Source of the DNA: Eutypa lata
Lineage: Eukaryota; Ascomycota; Sordariomycetes; Xylariales; Diatrypaceae
Assembly (NCBI GenBank): GCA_022661535.1
Contig: JAKULF010000010.1
Location: 558,001-622,000, forward strand
Direction of reading: 5' to 3'
DNA: 64,000 bases
Shown here: positions 12,325 through 24,865 of the stretch, piece after piece
Numbering within the stretch: the stretch's first letter is position 1
Layout: the number at the start of each line of letters is the position of its first letter
Made by a program: the position numbers and the translations under genes
The notes under the pieces: generated by a model
Told to the model about the DNA's origin: nothing
The model's database searches: none
Seen by the model: the letters and a program-made list of their open reading frames with translations, nothing else

Positions 12325-12732
12325 ATGACTTTTATGAAGTAACTATAGACGATGGCATGGGACGAAGTTTATCACGAGGCTCACGATCAAGACTGACTGG
12401 CTGCATTGCGCTTGGTTATCTAAGGCGGCGCGTTTTCCTGCATAGCGTTGATGGATTAGGGGGTTAATGGCTGAGGAGATTTTACACTAGATTTATGTTC
12501 ATACCCGATACCTACATATGTTTACGATGAATTTGCAAGATGAATTTTCATGATAACAGCTGAAATTGAACAGAGCCACACTGTCGGTTTATCCTAACCC
12601 GAGTAGACGGTTAATACATACATACATACAGTATGTAGGTAACTTCTCCGCTCACGTGCGATGGTAGGCATAATAGCGGATCCGCTATTAATGTTATTTA
12701 TCGGGAGTTCGATTTTAACAATTATAAGATGG
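12325..12732. other. 3' flank of terpene cyclase
   Basis: No gene. It contains a short CATACATACATACA run near 12620 and a BamHI-like palindrome (GCGGATCCGC) near 12677, and leads directly into the repeat-bounded AT island. Confidence 0.5.
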
Positions 12733-12832
12733 TTAGTTGATTCGGATCTATATATAAATTCTTTAAAATATCGTTACGTAATTCATAACTTAATTAAATA
12801 AAACATCTTTTTACTTTTTTATTTTTATTTAT
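12733..12832 (+). repeat. left terminal direct repeat (strongly RIPped)
   Basis: Starts TAGTTGATTCGGATCT and aligns without gaps to the copy starting at 13791. About 20 differences were counted by eye. All are transitions, and all but two have T or A here where the right copy has C or G. Confidence 0.7.
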
Positions 12833-13790
12833 TAATAATAATTAAAAATAAAATAATAAACTTATAAATTTATAATGTTTTTATTATAACTTTAATTTAT
12901 TAATATTTCGTTATTAATTTATTTTTAAATTATTATTTTTTTATTTTTAATTATTATTATTATTATATTATTAATTAATAATTTTATAAATTTTTAAATA
13001 ATTATTAAACTTTTAATATTATTAATTAAATAATTAATTATTAACTTAATCGTTATTAATCGTTAATTTAATCTTTTAAATTTTTAATATTAATTATTAA
13101 ATTTATTTATTTATTACGTTATTAATTTAATCGTTAAATAATCGTTAATTTAATCGTTAATTAATTTATTAAATTATTAATTAATCGTTAATTAATTCGA
13201 TAAATCGTTAATCGTTAAAATCATTATATAATTTATTAAATATATTATTTAAATCGTTATTATTAAAGTTATCGTTATCGTTATTAATCGACGAAATTAT
13301 TTATTAAATAAATACGCTTAATTTATTATATTTATTATTTTTAAATAATTTTTTTATTTATAAAATTATTAACGTTATTATTAAAAAAAAACGAATTTAA
13401 ATATTTTATTATATTTACGTAATTTATTTTTTTAAAAAAAATATAACTTTTAAATTTAAAGTTTTATTCGTTATAATATTATATTATTTTTAAACGTTAC
13501 GTATTAAATACTTTAACGTATCGTATATATCGTTATTATTTAACGTTATTATATTTAATTAATATTATATAAATTTTAAATTAAAATTAATTAATAATAA
13601 TTATTTATTATATATATATTTAATCGTTATTAAAATTAATATATATAAATTAAAAAAATCGATATAAAAAAAATCGTTAAAATAAACGAATCGAGTGAAT
13701 TTATAACGCTTACGATAAATAAAATCGTAAATTATATAAACGCCGCCACGATAATCGTTATATGAACAATCTAACCGTATATAAAGTAAT

Positions 13791-13887
13791 TAACTAATCC
13801 GGATCCATATATAAATTCTTTAAGGTATCGCTACGTAGCCCATAACCTAACCAAATAAAACATCTTTTTGCTCCCTTATTCCTATCC
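13791..13887 (+). repeat. right terminal direct repeat (little RIPped)
   Basis: Starts TAACTAATCCGGATCC. It keeps CCCATAACCTAACC where the left copy has TTCATAACTTAATT, so it appears close to the ancestral sequence of the repeat. Confidence 0.7.
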
Positions 13888-16800
13888 ATCACAACTTCAC
13901 ATATTACCTAGTTATACTATGTAATGACCTATACCAATGGAAATTAATATCCGAAACTAGGGAAGGCTAGATTTAATTACCTGCACGGTACTTCACTCTC
14001 CCAGTACAGATTGACACTAGTTAGTTAGTTAATACCGACTAACTACGTCCACTGGATCTGACTTTTAATTTATTTTCAACAAGATCGGGAGACCGTAGCG
14101 ACGCGACATGACTCGTGTGTAACGGAGAGTTATCTTGTTTGTGTTACCCGGTTCAAACAACGCGCTTTTTGGGATCCGCTCATAGGATATATTACGAGAT
14201 CTCTAGTTCTTTTTTTCTTGTCGCGCTTCTCTTTACTTCCCTGTCCCTTGATGTTAGAACCTGGCGGAACGAAAGTCCAGGCACGCAATAAGAACGAGTC
14301 CTACATAATTACGCATTAACCTTCAATTTTATTCAGTGGATTCACGTAAATCATAATTTGTTCTAGAACTAATTAGAAGACGGCCTATATTCGATTCATC
14401 AATATCGTTACGTTGTTTTCATATTCACGTGGACTTGAATATGCCAGGTCATCATTCTTTTACACTCAGCTTGTCCGGCACTAAATTATGAAACTCTTAA
14501 TTAGCTGTATTGCTTATCCTATAGGAAAGCGTCTTGTTATAGGAAATAGGGGATTATTACCAAGTCTCTTTTTCTACGTTATGAGTATTAGTTGTACACA
14601 TTACGATCAAGGGGAAATTCTTGGATGAATTTCTAGGTACTTAAGTAGTTACCTTGCAAGGAACCTGACTTTCTTGCGTTGACTGAAACTTCTTACATAG
14701 TATTCGATGAACTCGGTATTATATCCTTAATCTTCCATAATGGTATCTTCCGAAATAAGTCATCATCTATGCCCCTTGAAATTGAACAGGGTTGTACCCC
14801 AGGGCTGGGTAAGGGTTTAACAATTAAGGGCAGTGACCCTAGCTTTGGGGTTTATGATTCAAGCTGACTTCGCTTCTGATTTGTTTCTGTGTCACGAGTT
14901 CATGCTGTGAACAAAGAATGGGTATAGTAGATTGATCGAACGTACGATGTAGTTGTGGTGTGTCTGACTCGAGCAACGCATATTCAGCCTTAGTCTTCAG
15001 GGGCATACTAGTGTTACCAATTGAAACACGGGGTACGTGGTACAGGTTTTGATATACTATTAAGGAGCTTATTTCAACCCACGTCCATCAGAAGACCTCG
15101 ACTATTATTACCATAACTTGATCACTCTTCCCCGCTGTGTAACTATGTTTGCAATCGTGATGAAGGTCTCGCACTCCTACCTCTAGGTTGCATGATACTC
15201 TGGTCGTACACATCAAATAGATATATTCCACTGAAAATCTTAAGGATTTCTAAGATAGGTCCACCTTCCAGAGGAGATAAGTAAGGAGCCATATGTCTCA
15301 CTTATATTTATGGCACAATGCGTTATGCCTTGACCCTTTGTTTCAACAATGTTGTACAATACTGTAATTATATCATTCATCGATAATCCTGAAATGTTAA
15401 TTTGTAACAACAGCTTATCCCAGTAAATTTAGCGATGAGCAGAATTACGATCGAGATGCAGAGGTTCACGCACTCAAGGTCAGTTGTAATGTTTGTTGTT
15501 TTCAGAACCACTGATATTGCCATCGTTTCCTCCAACCGTCGGCTGCTCGTTTCCTACTCAACTACCCGAATCTTATTCAAGGAGTCACCGCCGATTACCC
15601 CTCTCTTTTTCCCTCTCGCTCACCACAGGTCAACACAGGTCAGCTTTGTCTCATCGGCAATAATTTCAAGCCACCTCGGTAAGTGCCCGCACGTGGGTAG
15701 GGTATCAAATGGCAGTGTGGAGTGAACAAAACCCGGTCACCTCTCCTATCTCACTAGGCAAGACTCTCGGCATCGTGGTACATGTAGTTGCCTATTGCCG
15801 ACGATGGAATCAGGTCATTTGACCGCTAGTTAAACAAGGATGCATTTTCATACATATGCAACTCTATTGCTTCTACCCCAAAATGATTAGGTTACTACTG
15901 AAGCGGGGTTCACGATGGAGACATCCGGGAAGGGTAGTTCCGTCCTGTGGGAATATGTATAATTGTGACGCACGCCTATAGTAAGGTGCATCTGCAGTTG
16001 TGTGATCATACGTACTTTATGTATAACTGAAACGCATATACGACATACCTACATATAAGTACTTACTTGGTAGTTATCTGCTCTTCTTACCTAATAATTC
16101 GCTGCGATTCATCGCAATCGGCTTCTTCCTCCTTTCATCGGTGAATGATGTCATCAAATCCGGGCCGACGTCCGCAGTTTACGTTGATAGCCGTTCATAT
16201 CGGGTTCCCGTGATGTGCAAATAACCTTCCCGTTTTTTATATAGTTATCGTGGGGATCTACCTCTAGTCATTAGTCGGCTACCTAAAGATTCGGTATTAT
16301 CGCATTAGGTAGACTGAGAAATCCACGTTGAGCTGGTTGATCAAGAGGGGGATCTAAGAAAGCAGCTAAGCAGCTAAGCAGCTAAGGTGTCTATCGGTTT
16401 GCTAACGTTAGCTGATTTTCTTTTGGGCAGCTCAGAACCACATGGCGAAGTACCTTAGTACCGGTTTTCAACCCTTCTACATACATAGTTACCTACATAA
16501 GTCTCGCCATGATATCCTACCTCCCCTAAGAAATTTGACTTTGTATTACACTAAACATTCATTACTACCTCTAGTGCTTCAGTCTATGCTTGTCTCAATG
16601 CTAATTACCGACTGTTCTCAGAATTCTCTATAAATATACAAGGTTTAAGCTTATATTATTTAATCATTGGCTGCAACCTGTCTATACGACACTAGGAAAC
16701 CCGTCGTCCTACTTGAAGTGTGCCGATGCGTTGAACATGATTGGTCATTTGGAGTGGTGGTGGTGGTGGTTTGCGGAGAAGGCCCAGTCACACATATTCG

Positions 16801-17383
16801 GACCGTATTAAATAACCACCAATGATGTAGGGCATCCATCTACCAATGATACCTCACGTCGTAGAGGACGCCGACAATCTTTGGTTTTAGGATCCATTCC
16901 ATTCTTATGCATAGGGCTGGCTGCTTACTTACCTCTGCGCTACTCATCGCCACACCATTTTGTTGGATTCGACGGATCCTCCAAAGATAGAGAGATAAGC
17001 GCTAATGGTGCTTAGGTCGAATCACATCGCAACGCAACCCTCCTTTCCTTATACTAGTTGAAGAGACGGGTGAGATGGCAAACTATCGATCGCTTAGCTA
17101 ATTCCCTATTTGTACCCCAACTCCGATGATTACTATGAGATTGGAGTTTCATGGCAAGGCGCAATTGGCGCATAAGCATGCTTAGAATAGATTGGTGATC
17201 ATCCAATACGTACGTAGGCGGCTTCATATCTATTGGGCCCGGATCCAAATCCAAACAAAACCTAGACATTGTGAATGAGGAGAACATCATGAAATGCCGT
17301 TATGTTAAGATCTCTAACCATCCCCAATTTTTTTTGGTTTTGTTTTTATGAATTGAGCACATAACAGCTGCTGCTGCTGTGAG
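13888..17383. other. intergenic, no supported gene
   Basis: About 3.5 kb of mixed sequence with only short, unrelated open frames and no recognisable domain. It holds a short 8-bp tandem repeat at 16361 and a (GGT)n run near 16757-16772. The end carries the promoter of the receptor gene. Confidence 0.5.
16361..16386 (+). repeat. 8-bp tandem repeat, about 3 copies
   Basis: AGCAGCTA is repeated three times head to tail, followed by a partial copy. Simple microsatellite-like expansion in intergenic DNA. Confidence 0.8.
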
Positions 17384-18697
17384 ATGGATTCGTCATTGTC
17401 AGCTATTATAGTAGAGCGCGCTTCACCTTCCGGCTCATTCAATGGCACCCCACCAGCCGAACTTCCCGCCGAGAACGGCGTCCACGTGTGGCGGGCGGCG
17501 ATCGCCACGCCGTTTTTCACCTTCTGCTTCGTGGCGCTAAGACTCTATACTCGAGCCTATATAGTCCAGAGAAAATACAAACTGGATGATTGTGCGTGCA
17601 TCCCCCACTATACCAGGAAAACAGACAGCAATCAATGGGGGAGGGGCTAACAAGTGGCAGATATAACCATGGTAAGCATGCTGGTCTGCATCGCGCACGC
17701 GGTCCTCATGGCGCAGGCGACGCACAACGGCATGGGCCTGCACATCTGGCAGTTCAACGCCGAGCTCAACGCGCGGTACTACCTGTGGATCGGCATCTCG
17801 TCCGAGTTCTACGTGCTGGGGCTGTGCGGCTTCAAGTGCGCGCTGATCCTGCAGTACCTCGAGCTCTTCGGCGTGAACACCAAGTTCCGCTGGGCCTGCT
17901 ACAGCCTCCTCTTCTTCTGCGTCGGCTACCTCCTCTGCAACATGCTCACGGAGTTCTTCGGCTGCACCCCGATCGCGAAGAAGTGGGAACCGAGCCTGCC
18001 GGGCCACTGCATCAACGGCATCGCCACCAATATCTTCTACGGCGCCTGCAGCATGATCAGCGACCTGGCCATTGCCATCCTGCCCCTGGTCATGATTTGG
18101 AGGCTTCAGTTCCCGTCGAGGAGGCAGAAAGCCGGTCTGAGCCTGGTTCTGAGCTGTGGGTTCATGTGAGTATCTCTCTCAATGATTCGTTATGACGCAA
18201 CGACTGATATCTTATTTGAATGCAGTGCCTGGGCAGTTGCTGTTGCTCGTTGGGCGATAGGGACATATAACATGTTGAGTTATGATAGGCCGTGGTGGGC
18301 CGGAATCAGCTTCACGTTATCTATTCTCGAGATTAACACCGGGCTCATCTGCGCCTGTGCCGTAACTTTAGGCCCCCTTTGGAAAGTGGTATATGCGAAG
18401 GCCAGGGGCTACTCAAGCCGGGGCGACAGTGAGGGATCTAGTTGGCCGTCTTCGATCGCCAAATATCGACACAGTGGGTTTTCGAATAGGGGGAAGGCGC
18501 CTAATCGTTTAAACCCCTATCAGCGCCATGAAGATGGGTATCGTGATAGGAGCGATTTTATCATCAGTCCACCGAAACGTGTGCGAAGAGACGATACCGT
18601 GTTCAGCGGTGATGAAGAGTACGGGTTGATAGATTTCTCAGACTCGCACGCTCATGACTCTGTGGGAGATGTTTCGAGAGACAATAGGGCTATATAA
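17384..18697 (+). CDS. rhodopsin/Pth11-like seven-helix membrane protein
   Basis: Three exons (17384-17591, 17655-18165, 18226-18697) encode 396 residues. The introns are 63 nt (donor GTGCGT) and 60 nt (donor GTGAGT), and both joins restore one frame. The protein has a short outer N-terminus and about seven hydrophobic helices: around residues 27-50, the start of exon 2, and later segments such as YYLWIGISSEFYVLGLCG and LAIAILPLVMIW. Helix-adjacent signatures of the fungal rhodopsin-like family (PF20684, with Pth11-type GPCR-like proteins) include KYKLDD at the end of exon 1. The 100-residue C-terminus is polar and Arg/Ser/Asp-rich, so probably cytosolic. No N-terminal CFEM domain is seen. 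The family is linked to surface and host sensing in plant-associated fungi, but the ligand is unknown. The first intron's acceptor (CAAG) sits close to a CTAAC-like branch, so this junction is the least certain. Confidence 0.8.
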
Positions 18698-20171
18698 TCA
18701 AGACATATTAAGAAAGATAAACTCAATGGTTATGTGACACAACCGCCCCTGTGACTGAACGTATTAAAACTGCGAATATGGACACGGGTTTCACTGTATA
18801 TTGAATTACTTCGTATCTCAGACTAACCTTATAACACAACACGTAAGGCTACCGGAGCATTGGGTTCTCGTTTTTAAGAGACTAGCGAGATAAGAGTCGT
18901 TAGCCTTCGGTGGCACTCATCAAGTTAAAGCCTTGAGGTGTTTTGCTCTAACCCCTATGTTCCCCTCATTTTTGTATTACTTAAAACTATAGAACATACG
19001 AACGCGTCGAATTGTAGTCAACTTGCCTGCATAGTTGGCTTTACCCAGTAACACCTCCATTTGAACCTATTAAAGCATAATATTTCATATCATTCTGAGA
19101 CTCGTACGCTATTTGCCTACGATAGAATCGGCGCAATTTTATAAAACTTATACGAAAGCATTATTTAGCCTTTATCAACTTTCCACGCTTTCCACGGGCA
19201 AATATTATGCTTGGTAACAGCTGTGAAAAATGCACAGAGCACCAGAATAGGATAGCAAAGGAGCCTGCCTACCTTAGTCATGCTTGCCTCTTTTGTGTTC
19301 CCAAGGCTAGCGAAGATCCTTAGCATAGTCAAGAGTATATCTAAGCAAAAAGGGGTACTCGACGACGTGTCTCTACATTAGGCATACCTAACATAGTCCC
19401 TTTATACGTAGCTCTCAAAGCTTATTGTGATTGATATTCCTTCTCGAAAGCAAGGATGTGCCTAAGGAGAGTTTTGCTTAGATCTTGGGTCTTAGTAAAA
19501 GATTGGGCGTTTAAATGTTATTAGTTTCAACACTTATTAAAGCTTATATTCCTATAGCTTATATCCTTATGCTAGAGGGTGTCTTGGGCGTGAACCGGGT
19601 AGCTACAAGCCAAGAAGACCTCGCTTACTGTCTCCTGAGAATTTCGAGTATCAACATATCATGATTATATAGAGAGGGGTGAGAAGTCTCTCGGCAATCG
19701 CTGGAAGAGATCCTCCAAGCTTAAGTGACGAGTCGGTCGACTGATTTGACAGCCTCAGGTACTCTCAAGGGAGGTTGAAATGTCACTAGCAAAAAATCGC
19801 GAATGTGCCATCTTGTATGTATATATATTGAGGATAAGGAGCGTACAGGCAGTCTCAAGCCCAATTCCTCGTTCAGCAGGTAGATTGTGACAATATCTCA
19901 TCTGAGGTTCGCCATTCTACAGTTAAACTGGATGTTGTTCCCTGCAAACCCCAATAATCACGCGTCACTCATTACCATGCCGGCCCATCCATATTCGCAT
20001 CCTAGACACGCCTGACTACCCTGCCAGACTCCATCTCACAAAGGTTTGCTACACACAGTCCCTGTTAGTACCAGTGAGTATCTAACGCGGACAGACGATG
20101 AAAACCGCAACGCTCTCTGCACTTACTTACCTAATACCAATCTTCTCTCAGCTAGGTGCGTAGCTAGCTAC
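18698..20171. other. intergenic, no supported gene
   Basis: No gene, RNA or repeat was recognised. Open frames are short and without domain signatures. Confidence 0.5.
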
Positions 20172-20384
20172 CTAACAGTAGCAATAGGGGCTGCTGCCAC
20201 CCCGACAAGCTGGGCCTCCGTCGCTGCATGAACCACCCGTGCCGCAGTAAGCCGAGAGGATCCACTCGCCGCCCGAGTTGCACACACCGATCTCCGACGT
20301 GCCTAGGCACATGTAGGTGCCGGGCGTGCAGGCCATGACGGAGGCGGAGGAGGCCAGGGCGAGGAGAGTGACGTAGACCTTCAT
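20172..20384 (-). CDS. small secreted cysteine-rich protein
   Basis: A single-exon 70-residue protein from ATG at 20384 to TAG at 20172. Residues 1-18 form a classical signal peptide (basic start, Leu/Ala-rich core, cleavage probably just before Cys19). The mature part is about 52 residues with eight cysteines, at 19, 26, 35, 47, 53, 60, 68 and 70, enough for four disulfides, and it is rich in Gly and Ser. The start ACTPGTYMC followed by a spaced Cys pattern resembles small fungal secreted proteins annotated as effector-like or hypothetical; that similarity is from memory. Length, export signal and cysteine density fit an apoplastic effector or an antimicrobial-type peptide, but the activity is unknown. 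It stands alone with over 1 kb of gene-free DNA on both sides, a common setting for effector genes. Confidence 0.75.
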   Translation of the reverse strand: MKVYVTLLALASSASVMACTPGTYMCLGTSEIGVCNSGGEWILSAYCGTGGSCSDGGPACRGGSSPYCYC

Positions 20385-23300
20385 TGTGTTTATGTTGACT
20401 GCCGTGTGTTGGATCTTGGGGGCTGATTATGTAGGGGGAAAGAAGGTAGATGTGGTAAGAGTGTGTATTGTTGTTAGTGAATGTTGGTAGGAGAGTTCTT
20501 TCCCAAGGAGCCGGGCACGGCAGTCTTTTATACATGGCTCAGGCCTTGACAAAAGCTTTCATCTCTAGCTCGAGTGCTGAGCGGAACGCAACATCATGCC
20601 TTGACTGGCATGTCAACATTAGTAATCCCTATGCCCCGGGGTGTATAATAGCTCACATTGGATCCATGTGACGCGGTAAGATGGCACGACGCTGCAAAGA
20701 ACGTATACACGCAGTCTTAAATTCGATAGTTTGTGAGGATCACGAACAGAGGAGAAGTGTTGTATGGACCGGCTGTTTTGGCAGACTCCGGGGAAAGTAC
20801 GCTTACATCATCCTATAGTGAGTTTTAACAGCTCAATGTAAGCAGCTCCTTATATCCATCAGGTCCGAGCTGTTGACTGAAATGTACGCCACGGCTAGGA
20901 TGGCAACTACATCGAGCTCTTCTATGGTTAACTCAACGGATGTCTCAGACAAACATCCTACTCACATCATTCCTTGTTAACCATTGGATTTGCCCTCCTC
21001 CCTGTCCATTATTGGCAGATAATAGTGTCCGAAAGTCATTCAAAATGAAGCTAGGGCTGTGCGTGAGTTGTGTATATAATTACTCATAAATTAGTCGGAA
21101 TATAGAGTGGGAAAGTAAGAATCGTGAGCACTGGGTAGAAGCTATATGAAAAGAAAAAGGACCATGCAGTCGATCGTTGAAAGCTTAGCTAGTTGGGCTG
21201 CATGAACCGTCACCAATAGGAGTGCTCCTCCGACGAGACCCGATCTCTCGTCAGCACTGCCCTGTTGGCGCCCTATGAGTGACGTTCAAAGCCTAATAAA
21301 CTTTGTGTAAGATGCGCTTATTGGGTATTTCGCTTCAAGACCAGGTGGCCATCATCAAGTATAACGAATATAATACGCACAACATTGGAGGGCTTCACAA
21401 TGTACCTGGTCTATCCAGTCAGCGTGATCTGGTTTGAAGGATTGTTCAGTCTCCTTTCTACTGATGTCCTTATTGGCGGTGTAATATAATGACAACGTCG
21501 GATGGGCCGGGATATTGCATTCGTAATCTTTCCTTGGCTGTAATTTGTTTGCCACGGGTAGGTAGTTAGCGGAGGATGTCAGAAATAAAGAGGAATGATG
21601 GATGGGTCGTATATGAGAATTTGCGATTTGCTTGAGGGCGGTGTCAGTTAACACCAAAATAGAAGAAGCTAAGTTTAAAAATCTATACTAGGTAGTTAAT
21701 GAAAATCCCTCGAATCCTTAAGCCCGGCTTATTGGTAGCAAGAACAGGACTATCCAACCTGGGAAAGAGAAAGGGGATCAGAATTTATACGGTTTATTTC
21801 GGGGTAGGATTATGGGATGTTCCGGGGCTTCATGAGCTTTTTCTTCTTCTCCTTCTGTAACGGGTTTCTGCCGCGCTTAAAATGGAGAATCGGTATAAGG
21901 TGCTCTTATACAAAGAGAAAAGGGAGAAAAGTCCATGTCGAAGATTACCTAAAAGGGGACAGTGGGTCACTTATTAGGTACCAGGAATGCAAGATGAGCC
22001 AACATGCCGTGCCGCATGCTTGATATCCAAACCAGGAAGATAGTTAGTCACCCGAACATATCATATTAAAATGGTTAAGTGGAAATTCCATACCAAAGGG
22101 AATCTGGCTGTTAGATGTTTAAAACAAATAAATCTCAATGAGACCAAAGAGCGCGTTGCGGGCCCGGCCGGACAACAACATATATAGACGTTGTGATTCC
22201 ATAGATAGGCTTGTAGTCATTAATACATCCACTTTAGAAAATATAATACCACTACATTCATAAGCGCACTATAAGACGTAAGAAACGCTAGTACAAAACG
22301 AAATCTCCATTTATTTCGATTCTTCTCGTACCGGCGACAGTGTTCGCCAGCTCCATCGAGGACCGGGTTGAGATCCCTGACTACAAGAAGATGGCCATTA
22401 GTTTTGTGAGGTGTAGGGATATCGACTTAATCTTTAACCATGTCTTAAAAGCGAGCTGCCCTGGTGTCGCGAGCTTCTTTATCGATAGAGATCGCAAGGT
22501 GCTAAAAGCATGGCCTATGAAGACGTAGAGCTTGGTGTGAAACAAGAACCAGCAGCTTTAAGGACCATGACTGGGAATTACTGGTGTTTCGGAATACCTA
22601 GTATTGATTACGAAAAGGTATCACTATCGAATTAAGTCTTTAAATTATGCCTTAATGCTACTTCACACCAATTCAATAATAAATAATGCACTTAGTAGTG
22701 TACAGATAAAATCGAATTAAGATAAGGTTTAAGTGTTAATGTCTTAAGCGTACTATGTATGCTATAACATACTTAAAATAACGCATCAATATGTACAACT
22801 CATACTAACTCCTAATATCTAAACGGATACATGTGCTTGATATGGCTTATATAAATATGCGGCTTAGTTCCCCCGGGCCGGCAACGGGCCCGTTAACCAT
22901 ATGCAAAGGAGGCTAAGGCAGTTGGCGAACATGCATAATGGCCGTTATGTACATCTACGTAAAGGCTATGTATTGTGCAAGTATATGTAGATCTTTACCT
23001 GATTCATATTGACATATATAATTGCATTTTGTTACATGCGTCCAACAGAGACGACTATACGAGCTGGGAATTTTGAGCAAACATGTGCAAGCCGCGGTTA
23101 GATCTAGTCAACATCTTCTCCCTCCTAGCATGCATAGCCTCGCTCATCATTCTCAACTGGACAATCCTACGAACTTACTTCAGATAACAGCTACCCGTTT
23201 CCAATTGTCCTTGGGCTGTTCCGTACTCCGACAAATCTGCATCGCACCTATCGTGACGCAATGACTCTGCTAAGCGTTCTGACAACTCCAATACCGTATA

Positions 23301-23416
23301 TTACTTGTACGATCATAACATGCGTAGGTTCGTCCAGATTGGGCTTGTTTCCATACTATATTAACCGAAAAACAGGTCGTCATCCTCTTCAGCTATCGAC
23401 TTCAACTTCATCCCCT
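20385..23416. other. intergenic with possible gene relics
   Basis: About 3 kb without an intact gene. A coding-looking 62-codon frame at 22340-22528 (plus) and a 100-codon frame at 21355-21657 (minus) have no recognised family and no flanking exons. They may be relics or chance. Confidence 0.4.
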
Positions 23417-24865
23417 GAGTTCCTATCCTGCCCGGACCTTTGATTGCGAGGTTATCGAACGTCCATAACGGATACTACGCTATCCTACGGTGCCTTCATC
23501 TCACAACGCACCAGGACCACCTGAAGTATGGTCTAGTAATGCGTCATGGTCCGAATAAGCTCATCTTCAACACGGCCAAAGCCTTGCACGGTAAATTTCC
23601 CCTATGATTACCCGTATACACTGTCGTGAGCAATGGTCTAACGAGAACTGTCTTCCAGACATATATGATAATGACAGGATTCTCAAGTCTCATGTCTACT
23701 TGGTCTTTATGCAGTCACCGGGTGTTTATAATATGTTTAACATCATCGACAGGGATGCTCACCGCAGGAGGCGAAAGATAATAGGGCAATCTATCAACGA
23801 ACGCTCTATGCGTATCTTCGAGCCTACTATGATGAAGCAGGTTGATATCTATATCGACCGGCTTCATGCGTCTTCGAAGCCCCGCGATCCTGAACCCGTC
23901 AATATGACGGATCGACTACACTATCTTACTTGTGATATAATCGCGCTCCTTGCCTTCGGCTATGAGCTGAAACTCCAGACGGATGAGACCAACCGTTTTC
24001 TGCTCATGGGTATGCAAGGCGCAAACTATCTAGCGAACGCTCGGATGCAGTTCTACCGGCTGCATCAGCTAAGGTTCGCGGACATTTTGAATGCTGTCAG
24101 TTACAAAATGATAGAGCGATATAGAGTATTACTGGAAACCATGATCAAAGCCCGCACTAAAAAGTTGCTGACCTTCCCAATCTCAAATCAGGTGCCTTCT
24201 CAAGCTCAGCAGAAATGAGCGCCGTCTTCTTCTACTTGTCACGTAACCCAACGTGCTACCAAAGACTCGCCAACGAGATCCGCTCGACTTTCGCTAGCAG
24301 CGAAGAGATCCGGGGTGGTCCGAAGCTATCGAGCTGCCAGTATCTGCGCGCGGTAATCGACGAGTCTATGCGGCTTGCCCCGCCTGTACCAGGCACGCTT
24401 TGGCGAGAGGTCCCCTCCGCGGAGGACGGACGTGGACGGGTCGTCATCGACGGCCACGTAGTACCCCCGGGAATCCAGGTTGGTGTGAATATATACAGCA
24501 TCCACCACAACGAGGAATACTTCCCAGACCCCTTTGCTTTTAGGCCTGAGCGGTGGCTGGCCTCGGAGACGCCCGAAGCCCAAAGAAAGGTGATGCTCGA
24601 CGCATTTAACCCGTTTTCGATCGGGTATCGCGGGTGTGCAGGAAAGGCCATGGCCTATCTAGAAAGCAACCTCATCATCGCTAAGACGCTGTGGTATTTT
24701 GATTTTGAGACTGCACCCGGAAAGCTGGGTGAGGTAGGTGGGGGCACTCCGGGAAGAACAGACGGAAGACATCGACCGGATGAATATCAGCTGTATGATA
24801 TCATTTCCGGCGCTCATGACGGGCCGTACTTAATATTCAGGGCTAGGGAGGGAATTCATGTTTAG
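23417..24865 (+). pseudogene. cytochrome P450 pseudogene
   Basis: Remains of a microsomal P450 related to the intact gene at 57963-59720. A first exon fragment (about 23419-23590) reads LPGPLIARLSNVHNGYYAIL and ends in a GTAAAT donor. A 68-nt intron ends in CCAG at 23658, and the second exon begins DIYDNDRILKSHVY. The heme-binding motif FSIGYRGCAG, the ExxR motif (ESMR) and FRPERW are all intact in the 24215-24865 part. Damage: a TGA at 23416 just before the Pro-rich hinge with no usable membrane-anchor exon; a frame change near 24170-24205; and loss there of about 30 codons, which removes the stretch leading into the I-helix. The I-helix resumes as GAFSSSAEMS only in the new frame. Substrate is unknown; the family is often annotated benzoate 4-monooxygenase-like. 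Confidence 0.75.

Larger units (their letters stand above)
12733..13887. mobile_element. RIPped element with terminal direct repeats
   Basis: About 1.15 kb bounded by two similar direct repeats of roughly 96-100 bases. The interior (about 12830-13740) is almost pure A/T, and the surviving C and G lie mainly in CpG or CpT contexts. This is the signature of repeat-induced point mutation acting on duplicated DNA. The size and terminal repeats suggest a non-autonomous LTR-type element (TRIM-like) or a deleted LTR retrotransposon. No coding capacity is left, and target-site duplication could not be identified. Classification is inference. Confidence 0.6.

Noticed and set aside
17537..18195. Alternative long frames over the receptor exons on both strands
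   Set aside because: Low-complexity Arg/His-rich translations that overlap the spliced receptor model; explained by GC-rich coding sequence.
20164..20535. A 123-codon minus-strand frame overlapping the small secreted protein
   Set aside because: His/Arg-rich translation in the wrong frame. The 70-residue frame has a signal peptide and ordered cysteines.
24215..24865. Separate short gene for a P450 C-terminal half
   Set aside because: The ATG lies inside the I-helix (GAFSSSAEMS). It is a fragment of the pseudogene, not an independent gene.
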